Below are positions 36,663-45,613 of a stretch of DNA of 64,000 nt, one piece after another. Position 1 is the first letter of the stretch. The number at the start of each line of letters is the position of its first letter. A model generated the notes under the pieces. The model searched no databases and was not told the origin of the DNA. It saw only the letters and a program-made list of their open reading frames with translations. A program made the translations under genes and the position numbers. Origin of the DNA: JACRDG01 sp963760985 (GTDB taxonomy: Bacteria; Desulfobacterota; Desulfomonilia; Desulfomonilales; Desulfomonilaceae); assembly GCA_963760985.1 (NCBI GenBank), contig CAVXFM010000016.1, positions 124,001-188,000 on the forward strand. Direction: 5' to 3'.

Positions 36663-38036
36663 TTACACTCGGTGATCGGCCCCCGAATGTCCTCCTGAGA
36701 GAAACTCCGCATTATCGTTGACCACGGACTTGAATCGTCTCCTGAGTGGAGAGGGAACCGAGCTAGGATTCCTGACCAGTTTCACCTTAGTGGGATTGAT
36801 CCTCTTGCCATCGGCGAGTATTTCAAAAAAGAGATGAGGTCCGGTGGACCGGCCGGTGGATCCGACGAGTCCGATGGTCTGGTGCTGTTTGACCCGCTGG
36901 CCCTTTTTTACCAGAATGCGGCTAAGGTGGCTGTAGCGGCTCTCTCGACCGTTTCCATGACGGATGCATACGTACAGCCCGTAAGCAGGTCCACAGCCCT
37001 GGAAGCTGACCGTGCCTTCTGCGATGGCGAATACCGGGGTGCCGGTCGGGGCCCCATAATCCACCCCTTTGTGAAACTTCGGCACGTGGAGCACCGGATG
37101 GATCCGCCAACCCCACCCTGAGGTGATGCGAAGAGTGTTGAGGGGCGCTCTCAGGTAATCCTTTTTCAATTCCACTCCGTGGTCATCATAGTAATCGCCG
37201 TTGAACAAGCACGCGGTCTTCCGGCCTGTGAGCTTCCCGTCGTACACCGCGAAAAGGATTCGTCCGTACCCGGCAGCCCGGTCATCGGCATAACGTCGCT
37301 CGAACACGACTTTACATACGTCCCCTTTTCTCGGATCAGCTTGGAAATCGATGTCCCATCTGAAGACATGAATGAGTTTGAGCGCCAGCTCTTTGGTTTC
37401 ATGAGCGGCCAAGACGGATTTGACGATATCCTTGTGCACGCGGAAGGAAAGCACCTCGGTCTTGTAATCGAGCACCACGTCTTCCTTCCACGAGTGGAGC
37501 GCACGGTCTTTCTGAGCGCAATGGAACACGTTTGCCGGGTCCAACTCGATGGTAGCTGTCTGGAATACTCCGTTCTCATCGAGCTGAATCACATATCTTC
37601 TGCCCGCTTTCAATTCGTCCGTGGTCTGCACACGCCTCCCGAATTCCTTTTGCATTTCCGAGGCAAGGCTTTTCGCAACCCTCCTGGCCATGGTGGTGTC
37701 GCAAATGTTCATGGAAAACAAGGAGAGTAAGGAGTCGCCATCGCTGGACATGTCGGATATTTCAACAGGGGTCCCTTTCATGGACTCATCGATGGTGCTC
37801 ACCTTCAAATCCGACACAGGGCATGACGTGGCAATATCTGGTGAGGGATCGACGATGCAAGGGGCATTGGAGACAACCGGGCAAGAATTCGGGGAGCCGG
37901 AAGTCAATTCCGGAGACGCGGTGAGCAAGACGCCCGCGAGCGAAAGCGCGAGGCCAATCGCCGTCCAAAGCAGCAGGCGTTGCGTCGGTTTCTTCACAGG
38001 AGAACGACGCGTGCCAGGGGGAGCAGCCCGTAACAT
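36663..38036 (-). CDS. M23-family cell-wall peptidase (MepM/YebA-like), second HxH histidine replaced
   Basis: A 457-residue exported protein starting at ATG 38036 (GAGG 8 bases ahead). One N-terminal membrane anchor/signal (LLLWTAIGLALSLAGVLLTA), a middle region of the OapA/Csd3 type (SLFSMNICDTTMARRVAKSL, DIDFQADPRKGDVCKVVFER) and a LytM domain: FHKGVDYGAPTGTPVFAIAE supplies the His and Asp zinc ligands, YSHLSRI a third conserved His. The canonical GPHLHFE is here GPHLFFEI, so the zinc-ligand His is Phe403. Either it is a regulatory, non-catalytic LytM protein or it uses an altered site. It is divergent to nothing; an AT-rich gap with an inverted repeat lies upstream. Confidence 0.9.
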   Translation of the reverse strand: MLRAAPPGTRRSPVKKPTQRLLLWTAIGLALSLAGVLLTASPELTSGSPNSCPVVSNAPCIVDPSPDIATSCPVSDLKVSTIDESMKGTPVEISDMSSDGDSLLSLFSMNICDTTMARRVAKSLASEMQKEFGRRVQTTDELKAGRRYVIQLDENGVFQTATIELDPANVFHCAQKDRALHSWKEDVVLDYKTEVLSFRVHKDIVKSVLAAHETKELALKLIHVFRWDIDFQADPRKGDVCKVVFERRYADDRAAGYGRILFAVYDGKLTGRKTACLFNGDYYDDHGVELKKDYLRAPLNTLRITSGWGWRIHPVLHVPKFHKGVDYGAPTGTPVFAIAEGTVSFQGCGPAYGLYVCIRHGNGRESRYSHLSRILVKKGQRVKQHQTIGLVGSTGRSTGPHLFFEILADGKRINPTKVKLVRNPSSVPSPLRRRFKSVVNDNAEFLSGGHSGADHRV

Positions 38037-38333
38037 TTTCAAAACCTCAATCGTCTATTCGCGCACAATTCCAATTCCGTCCTTGAACACAATATCAATG
38101 TGGACTGCGTGAGCAATAATGAGGGAAGCCACGCGGCTCTCTATGCAACCTTGCTCCGTCAGTCACGAAATTAAAAGTGAAATGGATACAAGATCCGTCG
38201 CAGATCTTTTGCCATCCATTATATATATGTCTATCATATCCGAGGTGGAAGATCAAGAACTGTAATACAATAAATGTAATAGTTCAGTGCGACCCTTTGT
38301 TGCACGGAGAAAATGAAACCACAAAGGCAAGCG

Positions 38334-38456
38334 TTCACCGCGAGGGATAGGGAATAAACCACGAAGGCACAAAGACACTAAGAAAACGGAGAATTGCGGT
38401 TTGATTTCTTCGTGTCTTCTTGCTTGGTATGTTCATTTCCTATTCCTCACGGTGAA
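38334..38456. repeat. Large imperfect inverted repeat (accacgaaggcac-type)
   Basis: Arms of ~52 bp: 38334-38385 (TTCACCGCGAGGGATAGGGA, then ACCACGAAGGCACAAAGACA) and the reverse complement of 38405-38456, about 80% identical, around a 20-base loop. A partial extra unit (AAACCACAAAGGCA) precedes it at ~38316. It sits in a 460-base AT-rich gap between the M23 peptidase and murI genes. Sequences of this kind are scattered through many environmental bacterial genomes. Confidence 0.8.
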
Positions 38457-38496
38457 GCGGTACGAATCTTCGCTCGTGCACCGGTTGAGGCTTTGT

Positions 38497-39357
38497 TCAC
38501 ACTGCCGCAGTCAAGCGGTTTCCGAGCCAGGATACCGCGCGCACGTCCCCGGTGCAGTCCAGTGGCTCACCGATGAGACGATCGAGCATGCCCCTGAAAC
38601 CAGCCATGTCACCGGTCGTGTAAAAGATATGTCGTCCTGAACCGTTTCGGTCCTTTGTTGAGCCCCTGCGCTGAGACGTGCCCGATTCTTGTTGATTCAA
38701 GATACAGGCCACCTGACGTGCAATCGCGGGGGCCGGGTCGATGACGGATATTCCGGGACCCATTATCTGCTCAATGAGGGGCCTGAGAAACGGGTAGTGG
38801 GTGCACCCCAACACTAATTGGTCCACCTCTGCTTCGATCATGGGCGACAGGTATCTTTCCACCAACTCAGCGGTCTCCGCGGTGTCGAGCGCTCCGGCTT
38901 CCACCGCGTCTACCAAGCCCGGGCAGGGCTGGGAGAGCACCCATACCTCGTCGGTGTATCGCCTCACGAGGTTGCAAAAGAGTTCCCCTTGAAACGTCGC
39001 GGGCGTGGCAATCACGCCAACCGCACCGGTGCGAGTGCGCTCAGTGGCAGGTTTGATCGCGGGCTCCATTCCCACGAACGGTATGTGGGGAAACAGGCTC
39101 CGTAAGGGGTAAAGTGCCGCTGCAGACGTGGTGTTGCTCGCAACGACGATGAGTTTGGCTCCCTGTACCACGAGAAACCGTGTGATTCCCTCGGCGAATT
39201 CGCACACCTCGCTCAATGGCCGGGAGCCGTAGGGAACATGCGCTTGATCGGCCACATAGACCGTCGGTTCCCAGGGCAACTCACGAACGACTTCACGCCA
39301 TACACTGAGCCCCCCCACACCGGAATCAAAGATACCGATGAATCCTTCTTCCCTCAT
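38497..39357 (-). CDS. murI: Glutamate racemase-family protein with Ser at the first catalytic Cys position
   Basis: Family role: L- to D-glutamate for peptidoglycan. 286 residues from ATG 39357 (GGGAG upstream). FIGIFDSGVGGLSVWREVVR, VYVADQAHVPYGSRP, VVASNTTSAAALYPLRSLFP, PFVGMEPAIKPA and LVLGCTHYPFLRPLIEQ are all present. The enzyme normally uses two cysteines, in ACNTxxA and LGCTHYP. Here the first is Ser74 (codon AGC) while the second, Cys185, is kept. Either activity is altered or this is a base error. The C-terminal region after IDPAPAIARQVACIL is typical. It lies 61 bases after the methyltransferase gene on the same strand. Confidence 0.88.
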   Translation of the reverse strand: MREEGFIGIFDSGVGGLSVWREVVRELPWEPTVYVADQAHVPYGSRPLSEVCEFAEGITRFLVVQGAKLIVVASNTTSAAALYPLRSLFPHIPFVGMEPAIKPATERTRTGAVGVIATPATFQGELFCNLVRRYTDEVWVLSQPCPGLVDAVEAGALDTAETAELVERYLSPMIEAEVDQLVLGCTHYPFLRPLIEQIMGPGISVIDPAPAIARQVACILNQQESGTSQRRGSTKDRNGSGRHIFYTTGDMAGFRGMLDRLIGEPLDCTGDVRAVSWLGNRLTAAV

Positions 39358-39418
39358 GGAAAACTCCCACGCGGAGCAACGTTGAATCAGTTCCTTGTCC
39401 TTCCTAAGAAAATGCTCT

Positions 39419-40054
39419 TTACGCGCGTTTCCTTGCGGTGATGAGAAAGACACTCAGGACGCGTTCTCCCCCATCCGGCTGGGGTCTTGCCACCGTGGCA
39501 GCCGTGCGATCTCTCACATCCTCGAATCCTGCCTCCAAGAGATCCGCACGCAGTTCCACGCGATTGAAGCCGAAGTGGAACACGCCTGTATTGTCTGCAT
39601 GAAACTTACCCTCATCCGGGTCCAGGTCGGCAATGCAGAGATAGCCATCCGGAAGCAAGACTCCAAAAAACTGAGCCAAGAGCGGTTTGATATGCTTGAC
39701 ATGATGAAAGGTCATGGTGCTGAAAACCAGGTGATATCGTCCTTTGAGCGTGTACCCCCTGTCAAGATCCAGGTATTGGGTCTGCACGTTGGTCACATGC
39801 TGCTCTTGGGCTTTCGCCCTGAGCACGTCGAGCATTCCCTGGGAGCCATCCGCACCTGTGATGGAATGGACCGACGATGCGAACGGCAGTGTCAAAAGAC
39901 CCGTCCCGCACCCGAAGTCCAACACATCCATCTCAGGGGTCAACACGATCTCTTCTCTCAAGGCAATGCCAATATCACCTGCCAGCTTGACCCGTCCCGG
40001 CACCTCGTCCCACGAGGCTGCGGTCTTGTCAAAATCCTTCTTTTCATCGTTCAT
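39419..40054 (-). CDS. Class I SAM-dependent methyltransferase (Methyltransf_11/UbiE-like)
   Basis: 211-residue cytoplasmic methyltransferase from ATG 40054 (GAGGAG 8 bases upstream). N-terminal KDFDKTAASWDEVPGRVKLA, motif I MDVLDFGCGTGLLTLPFASS, motif II ITGADGSQGMLDVLR, and post-motif STMTFHHVKHIKPLL. The FDK-A-ASWD opening is common in small-molecule methyltransferases. The substrate cannot be deduced; it may be cotranscribed with murI, but their functions are not obviously related. Confidence 0.88.
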   Translation of the reverse strand: MNDEKKDFDKTAASWDEVPGRVKLAGDIGIALREEIVLTPEMDVLDFGCGTGLLTLPFASSVHSITGADGSQGMLDVLRAKAQEQHVTNVQTQYLDLDRGYTLKGRYHLVFSTMTFHHVKHIKPLLAQFFGVLLPDGYLCIADLDPDEGKFHADNTGVFHFGFNRVELRADLLEAGFEDVRDRTAATVARPQPDGGERVLSVFLITARKRA

Positions 40055-40117
40055 CTCGATCACTCCTCGATTTCGCGGGTAAGAGACATTCGCGCAAAGA
40101 GACGGTTGCAGCTCACG

Positions 40118-40669
40118 TCAGTGAAGGCTCGCGATAATCCGTTCCGTGGTCGTCACCCTCGCATAGACCGCGTGCAACGCGGCCAGGAACGCTGCGTGGA
40201 CATGTGCAGCGGGAACCACTGTCTCGCCGAATGTCAGCGCGCGTGTCGCACACGCGTCGCTGGCCACGATGCAATTGAATCCAAAATCAAAAGCAGCACG
40301 AACCGTGGCGTCCACACACATGTGTGTCATCATTCCGCCAATGACCAGATGCGTGACGCCTTGCGTGTGGAGATGGTCCAGTAACCGCGTGTCTCTGAAG
40401 CTATTAGGAAAATTTTTCTCAATCACCGTCTCGCTCCCCAGAGGGGTCACGTTGGCTTGAAACTGTGCCCCATAGGTCCCGGGAAGTAAGAATGTCGCAC
40501 CCTCGCGTGTGGACAGGTGTTGAATATGCGTCACGGGCATCACGTATTCACGGAAGTGTGTGAGCAGTTTCTGTGCGCACAAACTGGCGTCAATGCTCCC
40601 TTCAACCACCATGTTGCCTTCAGGGAAATAATCGTTCTGGACGTCGATGAGCAGAAGAGCGACCGTCAT
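40118..40669 (-). CDS. Isochorismatase-family cysteine hydrolase
   Basis: 183-residue hydrolase of the isochorismatase/nicotinamidase superfamily. The catalytic triad is visible: Asp9 in LLLIDVQNDYF, Lys85 in IEKNFPNSF and Cys118 in GMMTHMCVDATVRAAFDFGF. LVIGGMMTHMCVD and ASDACATRAL are typical of the YcaC/ureidoacrylate-like branch rather than nicotinamidase. No pathway partner is adjacent. Confidence 0.9.
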   Translation of the reverse strand: MTVALLLIDVQNDYFPEGNMVVEGSIDASLCAQKLLTHFREYVMPVTHIQHLSTREGATFLLPGTYGAQFQANVTPLGSETVIEKNFPNSFRDTRLLDHLHTQGVTHLVIGGMMTHMCVDATVRAAFDFGFNCIVASDACATRALTFGETVVPAAHVHAAFLAALHAVYARVTTTERIIASLH

Positions 40670-40782
40670 GGCGTGTGGTTCCCTTTCTCTGTCCGGCGTC
40701 CTTCGATCACCGGGTTGTCACGATGCTCCGCGTCGCGCGGGTAAGGACCCACACGCGATGGCAACGATCCGACGCTCAAAGC

Positions 40783-41613
40783 CTATCCTTTCACCGCACC
40801 CGCAGTGAGGCCCGCGATGATACGCCTCTGAAAGAACAACGTCAACAGAATCAGCGGCATGGTCGTCACGATGGATGCTGCCGCTATCTCACCCCACGGC
40901 ATGGTATACTCGCCGGGAAACAGCGCGATGCCCACCGGAAGCGTCTGATAATCTCCGCGGGTCATGATCAACAGGGCAAAGAAGAACTCGTTCCAACAAT
41001 AGATGAAAGTGAGTATAGCCGCAGTGAAAACACCAGGGGCAGCCAGCGGAACAAAGATCCTGATCAGTGTCTGGAAAGGCGTTGCACCGTCGATCTTAGC
41101 TGCTTCTTCCAATTCGCGAGGAAGTTCGCCGAAGAAATTGGCAAGTATCCACACCGCTATAGGAAACGTGAGCGACAGATAGGGCAGAATGAGCCCCTGA
41201 TAGGTGTTGAGCCATCCCAGGCCGCGAAGAATGCGCCAAACCGGCCCTGCAATCGAGATCTGGGGAAACATGCCTGCAGCAAGGATGAGCAGCAGAATCG
41301 TCCTCTTGAAGCGAATGGGAAGACGTGTGAGCGCATAAGCCGCAAGTGTCCCGACGATCACGCACAGAACGGTGGTGGCTCCCGCGACGATCGCACTATT
41401 CTTGAAATAGTGAAGCACATCATAGTGGAGAAACACCGCGTACATTGCGTTCCAGGAAAGGCCACGAGGCAATATGGTCGGCGGCACCGCGGCAATTTCG
41501 AGATGCGACTTGAACGCGAGCAGGGCAAACCAGGTAAACGGGGCCGCGGAAAAAGACACGATTGCTGCCACCGCAAGTGCCAAGACCAGTCGGCCGTGGG
41601 TTCCGGGTTTCAA
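40783..41613 (-). CDS. Carbohydrate ABC transporter permease, MalG/UgpE type
   Basis: 276-residue inner-membrane permease with about six TM helices. The EAA loop that docks on the ATPase is LEEAAKIDGATPFQTLIRIF followed by VPLAAPG. The TTG start overlaps the preceding permease stop (TTGA), so the two are translationally coupled. Third component of the importer at 40.8-45.2 kb; it ends the operon. Confidence 0.93.
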   Translation of the reverse strand: MKPGTHGRLVLALAVAAIVSFSAAPFTWFALLAFKSHLEIAAVPPTILPRGLSWNAMYAVFLHYDVLHYFKNSAIVAGATTVLCVIVGTLAAYALTRLPIRFKRTILLLILAAGMFPQISIAGPVWRILRGLGWLNTYQGLILPYLSLTFPIAVWILANFFGELPRELEEAAKIDGATPFQTLIRIFVPLAAPGVFTAAILTFIYCWNEFFFALLIMTRGDYQTLPVGIALFPGEYTMPWGEIAAASIVTTMPLILLTLFFQRRIIAGLTAGAVKG

Positions 41614-42529
41614 CGCGGTGTCTCCTTGCTCTGCAGAAGAGCGGTTCCTACCAGCTTCACATACACGAGGGAGATGACCAAAATCAACAGAAAGACGACC
41701 ACGGACACTGCGGAACCCGATCCGATCATTCCTTCATCGAACATTTTCTTGTATCCATAGAATTGCAACACATTGGTGGCATCTGCCGGCCCGCCCTGAG
41801 TCATCACGAATACGAGATCAAACACCCTGAACGCATCCATGGTCCGAAAGACCAGAGCCAACAGAATCGCCGGCTTCACCAGAGGCAGCGTAATGTACAT
41901 GAAGCGCTGCAGGGAAGTGGCTCCGTCAATTTCTGCCGCTTCATAAAGGTCATGGGAAATTGTTTGCAGCCCTGCAAGAATGACAAGTCCTGCAAAAGAA
42001 GAGGTCTTCCACACGTCGGCAAGGATGATTGCGGCCAACGCCCAAAACGGATCGGCAAGCCACGCGCGGTAATGCGTAATGTCCGCGCCAAAGAGCAGGT
42101 AGTTTACGATACCGTACGATCGTTGTACGCGAACCTCCACAATTGGGATGCAACCACCGTGGGAATTGCCCAGGGGATAAGAATCGCAGCCCTCACCACT
42201 CCGCGTCCGCGGAAACTTTCATTGATGACCAGAGCGATGAGCAATCCCAAGCACACCTCAAGAGTGGTCGATATTCCCACAAAGAGGATGGTGACTACCA
42301 GGGAATTGAGCGCTACCGGATCTTTCAGCAATTGCAAATAATTGGCCAAACCCACGAACTGTTCGCCCAGCCGGGGCAGACTCAGCACGATGCGATGAAG
42401 GCTCAAGAAAAATGAATACGCGATAGGGACAAAACCGAAAACGATGAGTATCGACAGCAAAGGAAAAAGGAGCAGGTATCCCAGGACCTTCTCGGAGACA
42501 TACCAAGGAGCTTGCGTTGATCCATTCAT
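41610..42529 (-). CDS. Carbohydrate ABC transporter permease, MalF/UgpA type; frameshift near 42118
   Basis: Inner-membrane permease of ~306 residues read across two frames. The N-terminal frame (LGYLLLFPLLSILIVFGFVP ... AILIPWAIPTVVASQLWRFA) ends at a spurious stop after YNDR. Adding one T at ~42118 (coding strand CGATCGTACGG to CGATCGTTACGG) continues into YGIVNYLLFGADITHYRAWL and the EAA loop YEAAEIDGATSLQRFMYITL, then LPLVKPAILLALVFRTMDAF. This is standard for MalF-type subunits. Confidence 0.9.
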
Positions 42530-42672
42530 GACACACCATCAACCGGGTCGCGAGCTTCCCATACTATCGAACCCACAGTCCGCGTCCGCAACAGATGCTG
42601 CGGTACCCGACGCAGACATGTCGCGCGTGCACGTTTCCCTCCTCCAGGTCCGGCCGGAAATCAGTTGCCGCG

Positions 42673-43977
42673 TCACATACCGCCTTCTTTCATCACTTTG
42701 AGCAACCAGCCGACCCGCTCATCTGCCTCGGCTGCCAGCGCGTCCACGTGGGAGTGGGGATACACGAGTGCGTTCTGATAGAAGCTTTGCAGGATGTGCG
42801 AATACAGCGGGTACAACGGGATTGCGGGACGGCCGCGGGCCTTTTCAAAGACTTTTCTCAGTTCGGCAAAATGAGGATTCCTGCGAAGCACCTCCGGGTC
42901 TTGGTACACAGACCGGCGTGCGGGCGTCTGAGAAGCATCGAGCGCGAAGGTCTTCTGTACCGAGGGCGATGACATGTACCTGATAAATTGCCACGCAAGG
43001 GTCTTTTTCCGACTGAACCGGGAAAGTGCAAATTGCCACCCGCCCAGAGTGGAAACGCTCTCGCCCCCAGGGAAGTGGGGAAGCACCGTAATGCCTACTT
43101 TGCCCGCCACTCGGGATGCGTCAGGATTGTTGGCAATCTCCCACGCGTACGGCCAGTTGCGCAGAAACACCGCGTGGCCCTGTATGAACACATGCAACGA
43201 CTCTGGTTCTTGGTACGTGAGCACCGCCCTGGACGCACATTTACCCACAATCTTATCCCTCACATACAAGATGGCCGCCACGTTGGCCGGGGAGTCTATC
43301 ACGGATTTTCGTGCGACTCTGTCGAACAGCTTGCCCCGTTGCTCAGCACGAACTCCTGCATGTTGCACACAAGGCCTTCGGTCCTGTTTAAACTGACCGC
43401 TGTAGCCCTTCAACGCGGGATTGTGCGCCCTTTCCTGACTCACGATGCGCTCGGCTTGCGCGACGAGTTCGTCCCATGTCTCAGGCGCACGGTACCCATA
43501 TTTTTCCAGAAGATCCCGGCGATAGTAGAGGAGACCGCCGGAAGTCCACGAAGGGACGCCATAGATTTTGTCCTCAAATGTGCATGCAGCGATTGCCGCA
43601 GGAAAGAAATCAGCCTGTGCCTTGACAGGGAAAAACTCATCCAAAGGCTGAATCCAGCCTGCAGAAACAAACTCGGGAGGCCAAATCACATCCATCAAAA
43701 AGACATCCGGATCTGGGTCTTGGTTTTTCAATTTCTGCGTCACCAGAGCGTGGGCTGCAGTTGACGAATGGGGGCCTATGCGCACATTTACCTTGATATG
43801 GTATTGTTTTTCGAAGGTTTCGATTGCCCGGTGCCACACCTCCGGGTGATCGGGTTTCCACATGAGAAAACTCAGCTCATCCGCGGCCAAGGTTTGGGCT
43901 GAGGGCAAGAGGAGCTGCACGGTCACCAAGATGAAGGCAAACGACGCGAGGATCTTGGAAACGAACCACACAACCAA
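42673..43977 (-). CDS. Extracellular solute-binding protein of a sugar ABC importer; internal compensated frameshift
   Basis: Periplasmic binding protein (family 1, MalE/UgpB-like), ~434 residues with a signal peptide (SKILASFAFILVTVQLLLPS). VFLMDVIWPPEFVSAGWIQP and PLDEF, YGVPSWTSGGLLYYRRDLLE, APETWDELVAQAERI, VLPHFPGGESVSTLGGWQFA and PQEPESLHVF-like segments fit the family. Between ~43325 and ~43390 the frame is displaced and then restored: the reading frame shows CVQHAGVRAEQR, whereas the neighbouring frame shows the family-like EGLVCNMQEFVLSNG. One inserted and one lost base explain this. The start (TTG 43977) is uncertain; no Shine-Dalgarno is visible. Confidence 0.88.
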   Translation of the reverse strand: MVVWFVSKILASFAFILVTVQLLLPSAQTLAADELSFLMWKPDHPEVWHRAIETFEKQYHIKVNVRIGPHSSTAAHALVTQKLKNQDPDPDVFLMDVIWPPEFVSAGWIQPLDEFFPVKAQADFFPAAIAACTFEDKIYGVPSWTSGGLLYYRRDLLEKYGYRAPETWDELVAQAERIVSQERAHNPALKGYSGQFKQDRRPCVQHAGVRAEQRGKLFDRVARKSVIDSPANVAAILYVRDKIVGKCASRAVLTYQEPESLHVFIQGHAVFLRNWPYAWEIANNPDASRVAGKVGITVLPHFPGGESVSTLGGWQFALSRFSRKKTLAWQFIRYMSSPSVQKTFALDASQTPARRSVYQDPEVLRRNPHFAELRKVFEKARGRPAIPLYPLYSHILQSFYQNALVYPHSHVDALAAEADERVGWLLKVMKEGGM

Positions 43978-44089
43978 CCCGCGCGCTGTCTGCGCTGCGC
44001 GATTTCTCGACCAATGGGTACCGCGTGCATCGCGGCGGAGCCCTTGAACCCGACCGCACGCGTCCCTGCCGTGGTATCCGAGAATTTCA

Positions 44090-45226
44090 TCACAAGAGCC
44101 TTTTGCCCTGTACGAAAAGGTGAAGGTGAGCTTCGTCGATCGAGACGCGAACCGTGTCGCCCGGTCTCAGCTCCTGATCTCCCTGGGGACGGACCACAAT
44201 CCTTTGGCCTCGGGCCAATTCCACATGGACATACTTGTCCGAACCGGTGTCCTCAACGAAGGTCACCTTGCCGGACCATGGGCCGTGCGGATCCAATGAC
44301 ACGTGTTCCGGCCGTATTCCCGCGACCGCGTCTCCTTCGGTCGTGCCTTGCGGAAACGGAAAACGCAGGCTTGGAGACGTGAACCACAGCGTCCCGTCTG
44401 ATGCGGAACGCTTCAATGCCCCTGGAACAAGATTCATGGGAGGCGTTCCCACGAACTGGGCAACCATGAGATCTGCCGGCTGGTGGTACACGCGTGCAGG
44501 GGAGTCTATCTGTCGGAGCACCCCTTGGTCGAACACTGCAAGGGTGTCTGCCATAGTCATGGCTTCCACCTGGTCGTGGGTCACGTAGATCGTGGTTGCC
44601 CGGAGCTTGCGATGCAGGAGCGATATTTCGATCCGCATGTTCGCCCTGAGTTGGGTATCGAGATTGGACAGGGGTTCATCAAACAAAAAGACCCTGGGGC
44701 GCCTCACTATTGCCCTCCCCATGGCAACTCGTTGTCTCTGGCCTCCGGAAAGTTGTGTGGGCTTCCTCTCGAGCAACTGCTCCAATTGCAGGAGTGATGC
44801 CACTTCCCGCACCCGCGGGTCGATCTCGTTCTTGGGGTGTTTCCTGACCCGCAGCGGAAAAGCGATGTTTTCGAACACGGTCATGTGCGGATATAAGGCA
44901 TAGTTTTGAAAGACCATGGCAATATCCCGCTTTCCAGGGGGCACGTCCGTGACATCCTCGCGGTCAATCAAGATCCTGCCTGCTGACGCACTCTCCAAGC
45001 CGGCGATAATTCTCAGAAGAGTAGATTTCCCGCACCCCGACGGTCCCAGCAGCACGCATAGCTCACCTTCCGAGACCTTCAAGTTGACGTCAGAGAGGGC
45101 TCTCGTTTTTCCGAAGTATTTGAACACGCCCTGCACAATAAGCCGATCTGTGCGGTTAGCCGTCTCTTGGGCCGTGTCAGCCGATCTCGTGAGGTTATTG
45201 TCGCAGTCTCGCGGTGTGGTGTTCAT
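44090..45226 (-). CDS. ABC transporter ATPase, MalK/UgpC (CUT1) type
   Basis: 378-residue ATPase energising the importer. Walker A LLGPSGCGKSTLLRIIAGLE, Q-loop MVFQNYALYPHMTVFENI, signature LSGGQRQRVAMGRAI, Walker B RVFLFDEPLSNLD, switch THDQVEAMTMADTLAVFDQG, then a C-terminal TOBE/MalK regulatory domain (VAGIRPEHVSLDP; DTGSDKYVHVEL; DTVRVSIDEAHLHLFVQGKR). It has a ~25-residue hydrophilic N-terminal extension. First gene of the operon ATPase-binding protein-MalF-MalG. CUT1 systems import oligosaccharides or glycerol-phosphate; the actual substrate is not evident. Confidence 0.95.
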   Translation of the reverse strand: MNTTPRDCDNNLTRSADTAQETANRTDRLIVQGVFKYFGKTRALSDVNLKVSEGELCVLLGPSGCGKSTLLRIIAGLESASAGRILIDREDVTDVPPGKRDIAMVFQNYALYPHMTVFENIAFPLRVRKHPKNEIDPRVREVASLLQLEQLLERKPTQLSGGQRQRVAMGRAIVRRPRVFLFDEPLSNLDTQLRANMRIEISLLHRKLRATTIYVTHDQVEAMTMADTLAVFDQGVLRQIDSPARVYHQPADLMVAQFVGTPPMNLVPGALKRSASDGTLWFTSPSLRFPFPQGTTEGDAVAGIRPEHVSLDPHGPWSGKVTFVEDTGSDKYVHVELARGQRIVVRPQGDQELRPGDTVRVSIDEAHLHLFVQGKRLL

Positions 45227-45613
45227 CTCGCTTCAGCTTTCCAGAGGCTCCTAAAACCGGTCGGCAACATGAGCACATTGATTGGTCACACGATTTGTCT
45301 GGAATGGTATCATACCACGCCGCGCATCTTGAAGTAACGCAGTGAAGCGTGGGGGTACCTCGGGGGTGACCCGCTGCGCAGAATGAGTGATCGCACACTG
45401 CTGAGCTGAGACATGCGAAAGACTCGTGTCACCGTTTGGTAATGGCCACGTATCCCATTCCTTTGGACACGAAAAATGGCGTGGCAAGGGCTTTTCTCAC
45501 GGGTGTGCATCGACGCACAAGGACCGGATTGAAATCGGCTCGAGACTCGGGTATGGTGCCGTGGTATCAAAAGGTTCACCTGAGCACGCCGATGAGAGAA
45601 GAGGAGACAACAT
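45227..45613. other. Divergent control region between sugar importer and sigma-54 activator
   Basis: 387 bases with no supported gene. It should contain the promoters of both divergent transcripts. I could not find a convincing -24/-12 (GG-N10-GC with TTGC) element or palindromic operator. Confidence 0.35.

Noticed and set aside
39395..40384. 329-residue plus-strand open frame
   Set aside because: Antisense to the methyltransferase and isochorismatase-like genes, both with complete motifs.
40675..42341. Long plus-strand open frames (361 and 259 residues)
   Set aside because: They are antisense to the ABC permease genes; the products are Arg/Gln/His-rich shadows of hydrophobic codons.
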